A stretch of DNA of 64,000 bases from Zygnema cylindricum (taxonomy: Eukaryota; Streptophyta; Zygnematophyceae; Zygnematales; Zygnemataceae): contig JBBHKE010002220.1 in the NCBI GenBank assembly GCA_037447655.1, positions 31,460-95,459 of the forward strand, written 5' to 3'. The first letter of the stretch is position 1. Every line of letters starts with the position of its first letter. The translations under genes and the position numbers were made by a program. Below the pieces are notes generated by a model, which worked only from the letters and a program-made list of their open reading frames with translations, did no database searches and was not told where the DNA came from. Shown here in pieces: positions 34,762 through 46,679 of the stretch.

Positions 34762-35007
34762 CTAAAGTGTACAGTACTGAACTGTTGTGGTTATAAAAAA
34801 AAATAATATAGCAAATTTACCCCCAAAACAAAGGGTACGCACTGTACAAACTCGATCTCATACTATAGGTACCAGGTACTTCCGACACCAAGTCCTTCCA
34901 ATTACTTACTTTGGCCCGATTGAATTACATTGCCAATCGTTAGTACAACTAATAACATTCATTCGGTAACAAGCTTTTAGACTTTTTTTGGCAAAAAAAT
35001 CTTATTG

Positions 35008-36713
35008 TACACCGTGAATCGCTTATTATGTTAACAACACTATCCGCGCCCCTAAATTTTCACCCTTAAACCTGAAATATTACAAATGACACTAACACTT
35101 GCTTAATACGTCAATAAGGGTACGATATAAATAACATCGATCAAACTAATCGAAGAGGTATTTACACAGTTTTATGTACGCAATGTGTTAGTACGTACGG
35201 TATATGTTCGTTATTTCCTACTAAGGTACCAAAAAAGTCTAAAAAAACGACATCAAGACGAAAAGCGGCTAATGGTGACACAGAAAAACGCAATCAGATT
35301 TTATTCACGTCAATAAAGATGGGGGGGGGGAATCATACGAACATGTTCTCACATTTTACGTTGACTATGTGGCCACTTTCTCACTGCTTTTGCACTCTTG
35401 TCACTTGCCACTTGATGTTGGAAACTAAGTTTTACCTTTTCGATCATTTATTGTTGACAACAACTCTCATTGACAATTGTGCATGAATAAGCAATTAAGA
35501 GATGTTAAATTCCACAACCTGTTGAACGCACTACCTTCAAATCAATCGTGTGCTCCTCTACATTCGTGTTTTCGGTTGGGGTTTGGTGGGTGGTAGCAAG
35601 CCATATTGTTTTTTTTTACATTTCGTTTGACATTAAAGCATTTTACATTTGCCATACGCCTTTGTTTAGGTGTGCCTCACCCTCCATTTTTTAAGCCACC
35701 CCTATTGCGTTAACATCGCGCCTGTTGACGCACAAGCAATTCATCTAATTCATTGTTCACGAGGGGGTGAATGTTTTCTTGCCATGAGTTTATTCGCGAT
35801 GCCTTTGTTGCGATTGGCATCGAAGCACGCTACATAATGATTTAATACTTCCTCCTTACTCATAATCTAATGGTTTTCGAAGTCCTTTGGTTGACTTAAT
35901 TTCCCACCACGGGGTTTGGAGGACCGTTGGTGATGTGGTCCTCATGGATCCGATTAGGAACCACATTTCTTCTCGCGCAACATTACAATCGGGCGTCGCG
36001 GCTCGAGACATAACTACTTCGAAGGAAATAGATTACTCTCATCGGGACGTGACAAACCTGTTTCTCTCATTTGGTTGGAGGGATGTTCGCTTCTTTGGAC
36101 ATGTCTTTTCATGATTTTTTGCGTAATTGTGTTCGGAAAACATTCGAAAGCGATAGTATAGAGCGTCCTCATCGAGTTTTCTCGTTGCTTTTTAGCGTCA
36201 ACGTGTATCATTGGCTTATCAAAGAGCGCAAGCTGCTTTTCTACTAAAGTAAAGCACGACGACGGATGACAAGTGGAGCCTCCCAGATCGTCCACATCCA
36301 CGATCTTCGGGGCTGTGGACTTTGGTTTATTAGAGTTGTTGGGCGTCATATATTGTAGATTTTCCCTTTGTGTAATGACATTTTTGGTACATTTGCTTAA
36401 TTTTGGCAGTTATTGTAGTTAGATGTAGCTACTTCACTTGTTTTCGTGCCTTAGTATCCTTTGGCTTTTATAGTCTTCAACAGTTATCTTGTCTTTTTTT
36501 GTACCTGTTTGTACCTCGATGTTTTTCCAATCACACTTTTTTAAATAAAATTTCCATTTAGTGCGCTACACTATGGTAATGTGTATCCAAACCAGTGCTA
36601 CTTGTGTTGATTAAAGTAAATGCTGGCTTAAGGTCATGAATCCAAATGCGTTAATAATACTATATATTTCTTAACACTAAAATATTTTTACGCAGTAATC
36701 TATTCACGGTGTA
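35008..36713. mobile_element. Long TA-flanked element E9 (about 1.7 kb), or two fused ends
   Basis: The left end is TACACCGTGAATCG followed by CGCGCCCCTAAATTTT, as in E1. The next matching right end is ATTCACGGTGTA at 36702-36713. Read as one unit it is the longest member of the family. The interior has a G run (35331-35340) and short open frames (for example 111 codons, minus, 36349-36014) that resemble no known transposase. It could equally be two truncated copies. Confidence 0.45.
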
Positions 36714-37063
36714 GTGTAAATTACACAATTGCAGCTTGTGGAACACAGTATGCTATGTGTTTTTGCATGAAACTAGTGGTACATAATTTGATTTCGCATT
36801 AACACTAATATATCTTTAACGCTGTTAATGATGGATAGTGTACCAATTGCGGCGCGATAGGATGTACTAACCGAATTTCGGTCTTTGTTCATCGGTCGGC
36901 GAGAAAATCGGAAATTTTACCATTTTTTCAACTATTGAGAAGCAACATATAATAGAATGACCCAAAAAATTATAAACTGTATGACATATGGTAGTGCCAC
37001 GCTGGCACGGGTTTTTGTAGTACGTGAGCATTACGAAGTTCACACTATGCGTACTTAAGCCAG

Positions 37064-37284
37064 TACACCGTGAATCGTTATTAGTGTTAATGATCTTTTA
37101 GTCTCTTGAAACATCATTTTTCCGTTCAAGCATGTCGGTTTTCAGATCTGACGGTTGCGATTGAAGGGTAAGATTCTCAACTTCCGATTGACGGTCTTAA
37201 ATTGAGAGCCGGACAAAAGTGTACGAAGAAAAGATGTTTTAAGTGGCGAAAAGATTATCAACACTAATAGCGATACATGCTGTA
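37064..37284. mobile_element. TA-flanked MITE E10 (221 bp)
   Basis: The left end is TACACCGTGAATCGTTATTA and the right end is a degraded ACTAATAGCGATACATGCTGTA. The interior (CATGTCGG, GATCTGACGGTTGC, AAGATGTTTTAAGTGGCGAA) recurs at 59233-59450. Confidence 0.65.
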
Positions 37285-37297
37285 GTTTATGTCACAG

Positions 37298-37519
37298 TAC
37301 ACCGCCAATCGCTATTAGCGTGTACGTTTGATTAGCGTATACTATTATTTAGCGTGGTGTATGCTAACTGGGAATTTGGAAATTTTGGAAGAAATCGATT
37401 ACTCTAATTAGGGATTAGGGTTTTGTTTTAAATAGAGTGGATAATTCCATTTGAGAATAAGAATAAAAAAAAGCGGGACGGGATTAGTGTACACAACGCT
37501 AATAGCGATTGGCGGTGTA
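37298..37519. mobile_element. TA-flanked MITE E11 (222 bp, deletion form)
   Basis: Both ends are of the E2 type (TACACCGCCAATCGCTATT and inverted). Next to them are the E2/E12 subterminal blocks (GGGAATTTGGAAATTTT on one side, GCGGGACGG on the other), and the middle is missing. Sister copies lie at 40911-41129 and 59632-59852. Confidence 0.8.
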
Positions 37520-37832
37520 GTTTGATATAGTTTTTCCCCTTTGAAAGCCTAACGTTTAGGTCCCTACAACGAAAAAGATTACAATGTGTTCGTGACGGAA
37601 TACCGCCCTAACACCCTCCCCGACAACGCGCGAATTGATATCGCCAAGTAGAAAACTTTTAATAGGGTTTGCCACGTGGTATCTCGCCGACATTTACAGC
37701 GTGGGAGGACCGTCGACAGTAGAGCCGAGCCAACTATTCGGTGCCGAGGCGTCTTTCTGATTTGTCAGGGTAGCTTCTACTGTACGGTAACGACTACCAA
37801 TCCAAGGTCACTTACGACAGCAAGCAGTACAG

Positions 37833-38372
37833 TACACCGCCAATTGCTATTAGCGTAGAAGTTTCTTTAACGTATATGAATAATTACCATGGTTTACGCT
37901 AATTAAGAATTTGAAAATTTTGAAAAAAAACATACATTCTAATTGTTTAATAATTATAATTTGGGTCTTTGAAAAAAGTAAATGTCGGTCGCAAACATGC
38001 TTACACTAATATAGGTATTTAAACAAAATCTGACAAATCGTACGTTCACACAGTTGGAACGTGGTTGTTGGACGAATATATGCGAACGTGATATTTGACA
38101 ACCCGATTTGATCCCCTTTTTAGACCGCACATTCTCATGCGTCCACGGCTACTAAACAAAATGAATTGTACTTTTTAACTTAAAAGGTACGTTTTTGTAG
38201 GGTCTGACTCTTACCGTACACCACACTATTTAAAACATGACGTACTTCCGTTTTGTACGGTACCAAAAAATTAACCCTAAAAAAATAGAATGAACTACGC
38301 TAATGGAGAATAAATAAAAAAAAAAGCGGGACGGAATTAGCGTACACTACGCTAATAGCGATTGGCGGTGTA
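37833..38372. mobile_element. TA-flanked MITE E12 (540 bp), inverted E2 type
   Basis: The ends are TACACCGCCAATTGCTATT and the inverted AATAGCGATTGGCGGTGTA. The interior aligns with E2 in reverse over its whole length, including the point where E4 departs from E2. Confidence 0.85.
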
Positions 38373-38819
38373 GAGTTGCAGAATGAGAAATGCGTACTTA
38401 AATAAAGTACGACATCGGTATAAAATACATACGCGTGCCACGTAGTCAGCCCTACCAAAAACATAACATTGTACTTCCGAGAATTGGCGGCGTCTGGGGG
38501 AGTGGACACCTCCCATGGTCCAGAAAGTGTACATTTTTGTATAGATATTTTAAAAGTGCATGAATAACTTTAGGGTGTCCACGCAGCAACTCCCTTCAAC
38601 CAATCGTGTTCAGTCATGCCCATTGGTACATTTCCAAACGTGACAGACGCGCCGTGAGTATCCCGTCACCTGGGCCGCCCTTATCGTGCAATCTTTCTGC
38701 TTCAGAATCCAAAAATATCCTTCAGCCAGGATCCTTCGGCTGGTCTATCAGTACGAAAAATGGGGTCCTCTGCACAGGTGATTCTACCGCATTTGAGACG
38801 TACGGAAGCTAGATAATGC

Positions 38820-38829
38820 NNNNNNNNNN
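38820..38829. other. Assembly gap (10 N)
   Basis: Ten undetermined bases. The true gap length is unknown, and frames read across it are meaningless. Confidence 0.99.
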
Positions 38830-38959
38830 TGAGATTATCGCTAACTGCCACATGTGTCTTCCTCTCTTTCCCTCTGTTTCGATCTGTCTCCTGCAAGATA
38901 CAAGTTTCAGCCGTTCAGGCAATAGTTAGGGTTTCTAGGGAGGCAAGCGGAAGGTGAAG

Positions 38960-39148
38960 TACACCTTGAATCGTTATTAGCGTATAGAAATTATTAGTGT
39001 AAAGAAAAAATTAGCGTCATTCGTTCTAAGACGTGGCAGATTATGGTCCACGTCTTTAAATAGTGTAACTATTATATTTAAGGTATCAATGTCAAAATTT
39101 TGGGGTGCCGATATAGCGTACATAAGGCTAATAACGATTCACGGTGTA
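38960..39148. mobile_element. TA-flanked MITE E13 (189 bp)
   Basis: It runs from TACACCTTGAATCGTTATTA to the inverted TAACGATTCACGGTGTA. It belongs to the same short subfamily as E6 and E15, and is separated from E14 by CTG only. Confidence 0.82.
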
Positions 39149-39151
39149 CTG

Positions 39152-39710
39152 TACACCGTCAATCGCTATTAGAGTATACAACGCCAATTCAGTGCCCTTG
39201 TTTCAAACAAAAAAAACCCGAAGTACATAATTCTATTTTTTCCATTATTCTAATTAGGTTTTATTTTCAATTAGCGTTAATAATGGAAGTACACTGCGAT
39301 GGAAATAGTGTGGCGTACGGACAAGGTATCTTCATACGAAATGGTACTTTTTGAATTACCAAGGCATAAAAAGACACTTAACATTATTGCGCACACATGT
39401 GTATGTGCACTGGAAGAAAGAAACCTAAACTCGTTGACAAAAATCACGTTCTCATATGCTGGTCTGTCGAACGTGTGAACAGCGCGACGGCTTACTAAAT
39501 GTCAGATTTTGTACGGTAACACATATTCCTGTAGACATCGAAAGGGCGGGTATTTATTATTCAGGACAACCCAAATTACAGTTAGGGATTAACAATTAAT
39601 TAGTATATATATTTTTTTTTCAAAAAAAAAAAGATCCCGATTAGTGTTAATAACACTAAAAAAAAAATTACGCTATTTATTCCTTTACTCTAATAGCGAT
39701 TGACGGTGTA
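39152..39710. mobile_element. TA-flanked MITE E14 (559 bp)
   Basis: It runs from TACACCGTCAATCGCTATTA to the inverted TAATAGCGATTGACGGTGTA, a perfect TIR over at least 20 bases. It is related to E7 and E17 in inverted orientation. Confidence 0.87.
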
Positions 39711-39713
39711 CAG

Positions 39714-39916
39714 TACAACGTGAATCGTTGTTAGCCTTATGTACGCTATATCGGCACCCCAAAATTTTGACATTGATACCTTAAATATAATAAATTATAC
39801 TATCTAAGGAAGTGGATCATAGTCTACCACGTCTCATAGAACTAAATTACAATGAATGACGCTAATTTTTTCTTTACATTAATAATTTCTATACGCTAAT
39901 AACGATTCAAGGTGTA
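39714..39916. mobile_element. TA-flanked MITE E15 (203 bp), inverted E13 type
   Basis: It runs from TACAACGTGAATCGTTGTTA to the inverted TAACGATTCAAGGTGTA. It follows E14 after CAG. E13, E14 and E15 thus form an end-to-end triplet in which the outer two are inverted copies of one subfamily. Confidence 0.8.
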
Positions 39917-40059
39917 CTGTACAATACAGTACAGCGGCAGATGCGGCATGGACACACCAAGCACCATAGTTGTCCCGTGCGCATAATACGCACGAACGAA
40001 CGCGCGAATACTACGCACGATACGCATTTAACGATGAAAAAAATGTTATTAAATGCGTA

Positions 40060-40560
40060 CCTGACTATGTATCCGTACATTTTCGTACATTTTCGTACTA
40101 TTTTCATGCATTTCATTACTTTTAGTGGGTTTGAGAAATTTTAGGGTAAATTCTCGTGCGTTCTCAAATATTTATATTAAACAGCCAACTTTTATTTGTA
40201 CATTTACGTACAATGTCCGTATTTTTTCGTACTATTGACGGTTGAAATACTTAGGGTACATTTTTGTACTATTCCGTATATTTCAGATGTACAATCTTAC
40301 ATTTTTCGTACATCGACGTACGGCTTCCGTATATTTCAGTACTTTTAGGGCTAGTGATGGGGGGATTTTAGGGTGTTTAGGGTACTTCCCGTGCATTTCG
40401 TACATTCCGGTAAATTACAGTACAGCTGCCTTACATTATTCGTACTCCTAGGTTTTTTAGGGTACACATGTCGTACATTGATGTACATTTCCGTATGTTT
40501 TTCGTACGTTTTTATGATTTTTTAAGGATTTTTAAGGGTTAAGGGGACGGTTTTCGTACG
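40060..40560. repeat. CGTAC-rich degenerate repeat tract
   Basis: Short variants of TTCGTACATTT recur many times over about 500 bases, mixed with TTTTAGGG(T) motifs. No regular period was found. It looks like a decayed tandem array; no coding sequence is visible. Confidence 0.55.
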
Positions 40561-40910
40561 TTTTCGTACATCGTACAGCGAAAACTAACGAACGGTATGA
40601 AAGTAACGAATACTACGTAGTTTTAGGGAAAAAGTCGAAATCCGTACGAATAGGACAACTATGTCAAGCACCTGTGCAAGCATACAACTTCGAACTTACC
40701 TGAATCGAGCGTTTTTAGGTGTGAAGGTCGCATGTGAGGGGGTCCACGTCGCCCTGCACTCCTTTCACTCCAATTTCGCTTTACGACGCCTCGCGCCGCG
40801 CGGCGCGTCGCAAGTATAAACATGTTTAGGGTACCGTACTGTACTCCGAAACGTGCGACAATATTTGGAGGCGCTATATGCCGTTGAGTCGCTGACTACA
40901 GACTGTACTG

Positions 40911-41129
40911 TGCACCGCCAATCGTTATTAGCGTGTAGGTTTTTTTAGAGTATACGAATATTTATCGTGGTTTACGCTAATTGGGAATTTGGAAATTTTA
41001 TAAGAAATCGTCAATTCTAATATGGAATTGGGGTTTTTTTAAATAGTGTGGATAATTCTATTTGAGAATAAAAACAAAAAAAGCGGGACGGAATTAGTGT
41101 ACACAACGCTAATAACGATTGGCGGTGTA
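40911..41129. mobile_element. TA-flanked MITE E16 (219 bp, deletion form)
   Basis: The left end is TGCACCGCCAATCGTTATTA (TA mutated to TG) and the right end is the inverted TAACGATTGGCGGTGTA. It is a sister of E11 and E22. Confidence 0.8.
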
Positions 41130-41135
41130 GTACAG

Positions 41136-41690
41136 TACACCGTCAATCGCTATTGGAGTAAAGGAATAAATAGCGTAAAAAAAAAAATAGTGTTATTAAC
41201 ACTAATCGGGATATAGTTTTTTTTTTTTTTAAATATATATACTTAATTAATCCCTAACTATAATCTGGGTTGTCCTGAATAATAAATACCTGCCCTTTCA
41301 ATGTCTACAGTACTATGTGTACTCGTACAAAATCTGACAATTCGTACGCCGTCGCGCTGTTCACACGGTCGACGGACGAACATATGAGAACGTGATTTTT
41401 GTCGACGAGTTTGCATCTCTCTCTTCCAGTGCACATTCACATGTGTGCGCAATAATGTTAAGTGTCTTTTATGCCTTTGTAAATCAAAAAGTACTATTTT
41501 GTACAAAAATATCATGTCCGTACGCCACACTATTTCCATCGCAGTGTCTATCCATTATTAACGCTAATTGAAAAAAAACCCTAATTAGAATAATGGAAAA
41601 AATATAATTATGGATTGTATTTCGGGTTTTTTTTTTTTTTTAAAGGGCACCGAATTGGCGTTATATACGCTAATAACGATTGACGGTGTA
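41136..41690. mobile_element. TA-flanked MITE E17 (555 bp)
   Basis: It runs from TACACCGTCAATCGCTATT to an inverted end ATTGACGGTGTA. The bases outside are also inverted (AGTACAG on the left, CTGTACT on the right), so the terminal repeat may be longer than in other copies. Confidence 0.85.
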
Positions 41691-41850
41691 CTGTACTTTG
41701 TGGGTATTGCAGTATTGCACTATTGCAAAACAAGTTGACAGTACGGACTCGTCACAGGGCTTCACCTTGTTTTTGGCTTACACACGTTTAAACTTGCGTT
41801 CATAGCGAGCGAGAATTTTGTGCGGCCTATACAGAGAAAATGTAAATTTG

Positions 41851-42287
41851 TAGTGTTGTGTATCGATAAGGATTTGCCGATAACCGATATGGGCCTTTTT
41901 TCGGGTAGCCGTTAATCGATATATCGGTACGGAAATATATGTACGAACCGTACATATAAAAGTACGGCCAATCATACACGTAAATCATAAACATAAATAA
42001 ACGTACTGAGGTGCCTACCAATCAGATCATTTGTGCATGCCGAAAGTACAGTAGCCGGTATAAGATATGTACGGCTTTAGTACGGCTCCAGATAAAAAGA
42101 TGTACCTTTCACATCCGACGTTATGGCTTGTCCCTTTCTTCCTTGGGATCCACTGGAAACCTGCCACGTGTACTACGGACAGAAAGTACAGAAAGTACAA
42201 ATATATCGGTAGCTCTGACCGTTCGATAACCGATAACTATCGGTATCGGTGTTTTCGCGATAACTTTTTTACCGATACACAACACTA
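41851..42287. mobile_element. hAT-like MITE H1 (437 bp) with perfect 8-bp target duplication
   Basis: The inverted ends are TAGTGTTGTGTATCG and CGATACACAACACTA. The octamer TAAATTTG stands directly on both sides (41843-41850 and 42288-42295). An 8-bp duplication and short ends beginning TA.TG fit the hAT superfamily. Near both ends TATCGG/CCGATA hexamers are repeated. Interior sequence (for example TTTCACATCCGACG, GGATCCACTGGAAACC) is shared, inverted, with H2. Confidence 0.85.
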
Positions 42288-42582
42288 TAAATTTGTCATG
42301 GTGTAAGTTTCAGGCGGCAGAAAAGTCTCGCACGGAATTCGGTCTGGAAATTTGCGCACAGTATGATATTTTATCGAACTTTTAGGACAACTCTTAACAT
42401 ACAATAGAACCAGGTAGGGATGTTGCGTGGCAAGATGGACGCTTTCTGCAACCGACACGCTAGATATTTATAAGAAAGCCACAGTACGGCTTCGTAATGA
42501 AAAACAATACATAATTTCCCGCCTAAAGAGACTTTTTTGACATTTTATTTGTTATTCATAAATGTATTATAGTACGGTCCGA

Positions 42583-43181
42583 TACATCTTGAATCGCTAT
42601 TAGCGTTATTAACGCTAATTCAGCACCCCCAAATTTTGACCCTGAAATGTAAAATAGAATTAACATCACTATTTTTTTTTTACGTTGACTAAGCTACAGT
42701 ACTGGTTAATTAGCGTTATTAACTCTACAGTAGTTTATGGTCATGTTGAAAATAGTGGTGTACGGGACGTGTTAGTCCGTACAAAATGGTACTTTGTTAA
42801 GTAAGACCATGGATTAAAGTAATCGCGAGCGCACGTAAAGCTGAGGTCATAACAAAAGGCAAAATGAAAACTTACTTATTTTAGTGTAAAGATATTGATC
42901 GCGTATAAATTATACGGGAAAAAACCAAAATTATATTTTTTAATCAATTAGAGTCGAAGGACGGGTTGGTGTACGATTTGTAAAATTTTATAATAATACT
43001 TATTTTAGTGAAGAGATCTTGATCGCATATTCATTATATGCGAACTGTATTCAAATTAGAGTTGTGAATAAATTAGAGTAAATGGTTATTTACGAAACCT
43101 GAAAAATCCAAATTAGAGTTGATAACACTAATTATATTTAACACTACTAATATCTTACCGTTGATAGCGATTCAAGGGGTA
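42583..43181. mobile_element. TA-flanked MITE E18 (599 bp)
   Basis: It runs from TACATCTTGAATCGCTATTA to the inverted GATAGCGATTCAAGGGGTA. It is a relative of E8. Confidence 0.75.
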
Positions 43182-46100
43182 TTGTACATTACTATCCTTA
43201 CACAGGTCTCCCGGTTGTATCGCGCTTCAGCTCATAATCGATGGAGCTATCTCGATGACGCCATCAAGGTACAACACAACAGCATACCGATGAGGAGAGC
43301 ATACTTTGAAATACTGCATATTGACGAGTAGTTTGCAAATCTCGATCCAATACTGATAAATAGTACGAAAAAACTTCCTATTGAAAAACCATGGGGGTAC
43401 AAAGGGGATGAGTGCAAATGAAACAAAGTTAAAGTCTAAAATATCAAAGCAATAACACACCATGCACTAAAACAATTGTCCACCAACACTAACCAAAACT
43501 ATTAAATATGACTTTCCACAAAGAAAGGATGCCTACAATAGGAGATATATTACAACACTGACAGCCTACAAACTATGAACTATTGTAAAGCAAGAAAACT
43601 CATACCTACAACCTTCAAAGTTTAAGGTCTAAAACTATTGAGGTGGTGGATGTTGTTGAGATCCCTAGTTAGAAGATCTAATAGGCCACGTTTGGGTCAA
43701 TAGAGCCTTCCTCAAACCTATAAATTTATATTTTTATCATGAATCACGAATAAAATTATTGGATGACTTGTCCAAAGAGCTGAAAATCAACTACAAATAG
43801 GAGAACTTATCCAACAAGTCTCATTGTGCGTAGTTAAACTCCATAACAGTCGTTATTTCCCAAAACATCACACAAGAGTCCAACATCGCTTGTGTGCCAT
43901 GTCTCGATAAAAAATAAATCCTTGAATTCATGAGGACCAAATCATGAAGGGTTTGCCCAACATGTTCCCACTTTTTTCGACCTCAATCCTCACAACTACG
44001 TCTCGCGACAAATCAAACCCAACAATACGTTCCCGTTTATGTGAACAACGAATAAGCTCAATCCTTTTATGATCAACCATTTTCGTAACGACAAGGTACG
44101 CTCCCTCAAACTCGAGGTATGGAAAAATAAAACATAAACGTAAAATAAACATAACCTGTCCGAACATCCAAAGTAGTGTAAAATAAATGACGTGGTTTTT
44201 AACCATGCACCGGTCACAACCTCGACACAAAAACATAAACAACCAATGATATACAAACGTAAATCAAGTACTTGATTGATTAGAACACAACGCCTCTACA
44301 CATTTTTGTAATTCAACATCAATTACAATATTTATCTTAATGTGAATTGTTCAGGTGAAACTTGTTGTTCGCAATGATAGACCAAAAACGTGAGACTTAA
44401 TTTCGGGATTGAAGTAAAAATATATAACAATTTGAAATAACAATATGTTATAACAATTTTGTGTCCTCCATTGGACTACAAAATTAGAGAAGCCTCTAGA
44501 TAGTTTTTAACAAACCCACTTCGAGCCACAACCACTGCGGCCCAAGAGAGCAAGCTGACACTTTGACTACAACCCTGCGTAGCCTTGACTTCCCTGAGTC
44601 TGTAAAAAAAAAAAACATTGAAAACGGCCAACCAGCCGATTAGTTATGAGGTTGCAAAAATACCAATTTATACAAATTCTCAAAGAGAGAGAGGTCTACC
44701 CAAAAAATATGCTAAGTCCTAATCCCTCTCATAATCCCTATCTACTGAAGTACGAACTAATTACATAACTGTATGGTACAGAAAGGTACTACGACCGATG
44801 TACTTTCTGTACCGCCTGTGTGCGGCAAGGCCATTGAGTGGACGCGTGTCCACTTTTAACTCGTCCTTTTGCTCTCCGAAATTCCCGCGACTGAATGTTA
44901 TCTCTCCACGTATTGCCAGGTCATGCCACGTCCAGAAACCGCATAGGTGATCATTGCGCGATTTTGGCAACGATATGTGCCGTCGAATTACAAACCGACA
45001 TTCAATATTAGCCGTCGAAACAAATGTCCGATTCATTTGTTTCGTGCGAGATAATGTTTCTCACTATACATTACTTAGTTTTATGTTGTTTCATTTGTCA
45101 TTTCCTTAATCAGATTTAGAGTCAAAAAACAATTTAAATAAATATCACACCCTCTGTATTTAAGCGAACTTCTACGACAGAGTTATTAGAGTTTACGGCT
45201 ACGCCTCGCTCTGCCTGGTCGGTGATTTGAGTCTTGCCGGACTCAACCTTTTGTTGAGAGTGACATAAGTCACTTTTTAGTCCAATCTGTTGAACTATGA
45301 CAGCCATGGCTCAACCACCCTCTCTATCCCTCATTGACTATAACAAGTATGGTGGGTTGAGAGAGGAGGTGGAGGCAACTGTCCACCCACTTTTTTTCTA
45401 TTTGTACTGATCTCTTTAGACATAGAAAAAACCATATAAATCTAATATTTTCAACAGTTATTTTGTGTAATCTATGACATAGATTAGAAAAATGACCTCA
45501 TTAATTATTAAGTGAACAATAATGGTAGTTCTCATCAAGCCAAACTCCTCAATAATGATATCGGCCAAATGTTGGCCAAGGGAATCAACCCTAAATTCCC
45601 ATGAAAGGAACGTCCGTTCATGTCATAAACCCTATGCTCTAACAAAATAATAACTAATAAAAAAATCCTTAAATAAAAGACAACAAAAAATGTGGTTGGT
45701 AAATTTCGTGCGAGTTGTGGAGGTTATTGGAAAACGATGTCTCACGGTCGTCACCATTAGTAAAGCGTCGTAAAGCTTGAAAGATCTTCACACCTAAGGA
45801 TACATCATTGATCACTTGTTTTACAAAACATCGGGATCATCCATGGGCAACTCTAATGCTTTACTTCTTTTTAAAAGCGAACACCATAAAAATCGTAATT
45901 TTACGAAGGTGGTAGGTAAACCCGTATAACAAAGTTACGTACTTACATGTTTTATCGATTGGACCCGTTGCAAATTGATAAATACTAATGTTAACGCAGT
46001 CGAAATGACTCGTAACGCATGCCATCAATGATAAAAATGAACAAATAACATAAAAAGGTCATAATTAATGCTCATAGCTTGAAGGTGGGCCAAATGAAAT

Positions 46101-46440
46101 AATGCATATAAGAGTTCACCTTACCGAGTGTCAGGTGTTGATTATAAGGTGACAACATTATTGAATATACTCTTAGAGAATACGTAGGAAAGTTTGGCCT
46201 TTTTTTTTTTTTTGGATAATTGCCCACGTGCGAGTTCTAAAAAATATTACATAACGACCAACAATGTTGAAGGCTTTAGCCACATCCACTCGATGGACAA
46301 CTTAATTCGGATTCATTTCAAAAAAATCACGTAGATGGGGGCCAATTGCATTGTAACCCTCGTTTAGCTCAATGCTCATAATGTTTAGTGAAAAATCAAA
46401 TTGGCAAACAGTATTATGTTAAAGTGATTCAAAGCACTTT
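43182..46440. other. 3.2 kb without recognised features
   Basis: This is AT-rich DNA. Short open frames on both strands (up to about 104 codons) show no recognisable protein. No clear inverted termini or long repeats were seen. It is probably old intergenic or decayed transposon sequence. Confidence 0.45.
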
Positions 46441-46449
46441 TCCATTGCA

Positions 46450-46630
46450 ACAACGATTGTTACTAGCGTTAACGTTTTGTTAGTGTGAATGTGAAATTAG
46501 AATTAACAACAGTTCAGTGCAAGAAGAAGTGACCCACTTCCTTAAATAGTGTTGTTAACACTACTTTTTGATTTTTGGCCAGAAAATGTAGCGATCGTAT
46601 TAGTGTTTTTAACTCTAATAACGATGGGCT
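46450..46630. mobile_element. Degenerate TA-type MITE E19
   Basis: It runs from about ACAACGATTGTTACTAGCGTTA to an inverted CTCTAATAACGATGGGCTG. The order of motifs (GATT, TTAGCGT, TAATAACGAT) is that of the family, but both outer ends have decayed. Confidence 0.45.
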
Positions 46631-46679
46631 GTCGAAATCAATGAACTCGGCCAGAGCCATAAAATTCTCAGTTTGTTTG

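Noticed and set aside
40060-40560. Interstitial telomere array
   Set aside because: TTTTAGGG occurs only as scattered single motifs, not in tandem.
26842-43181. CRISPR-like array of regularly spaced repeats
   Set aside because: The repeats are inverted ends of eukaryotic transposons, irregularly spaced and in both orientations.
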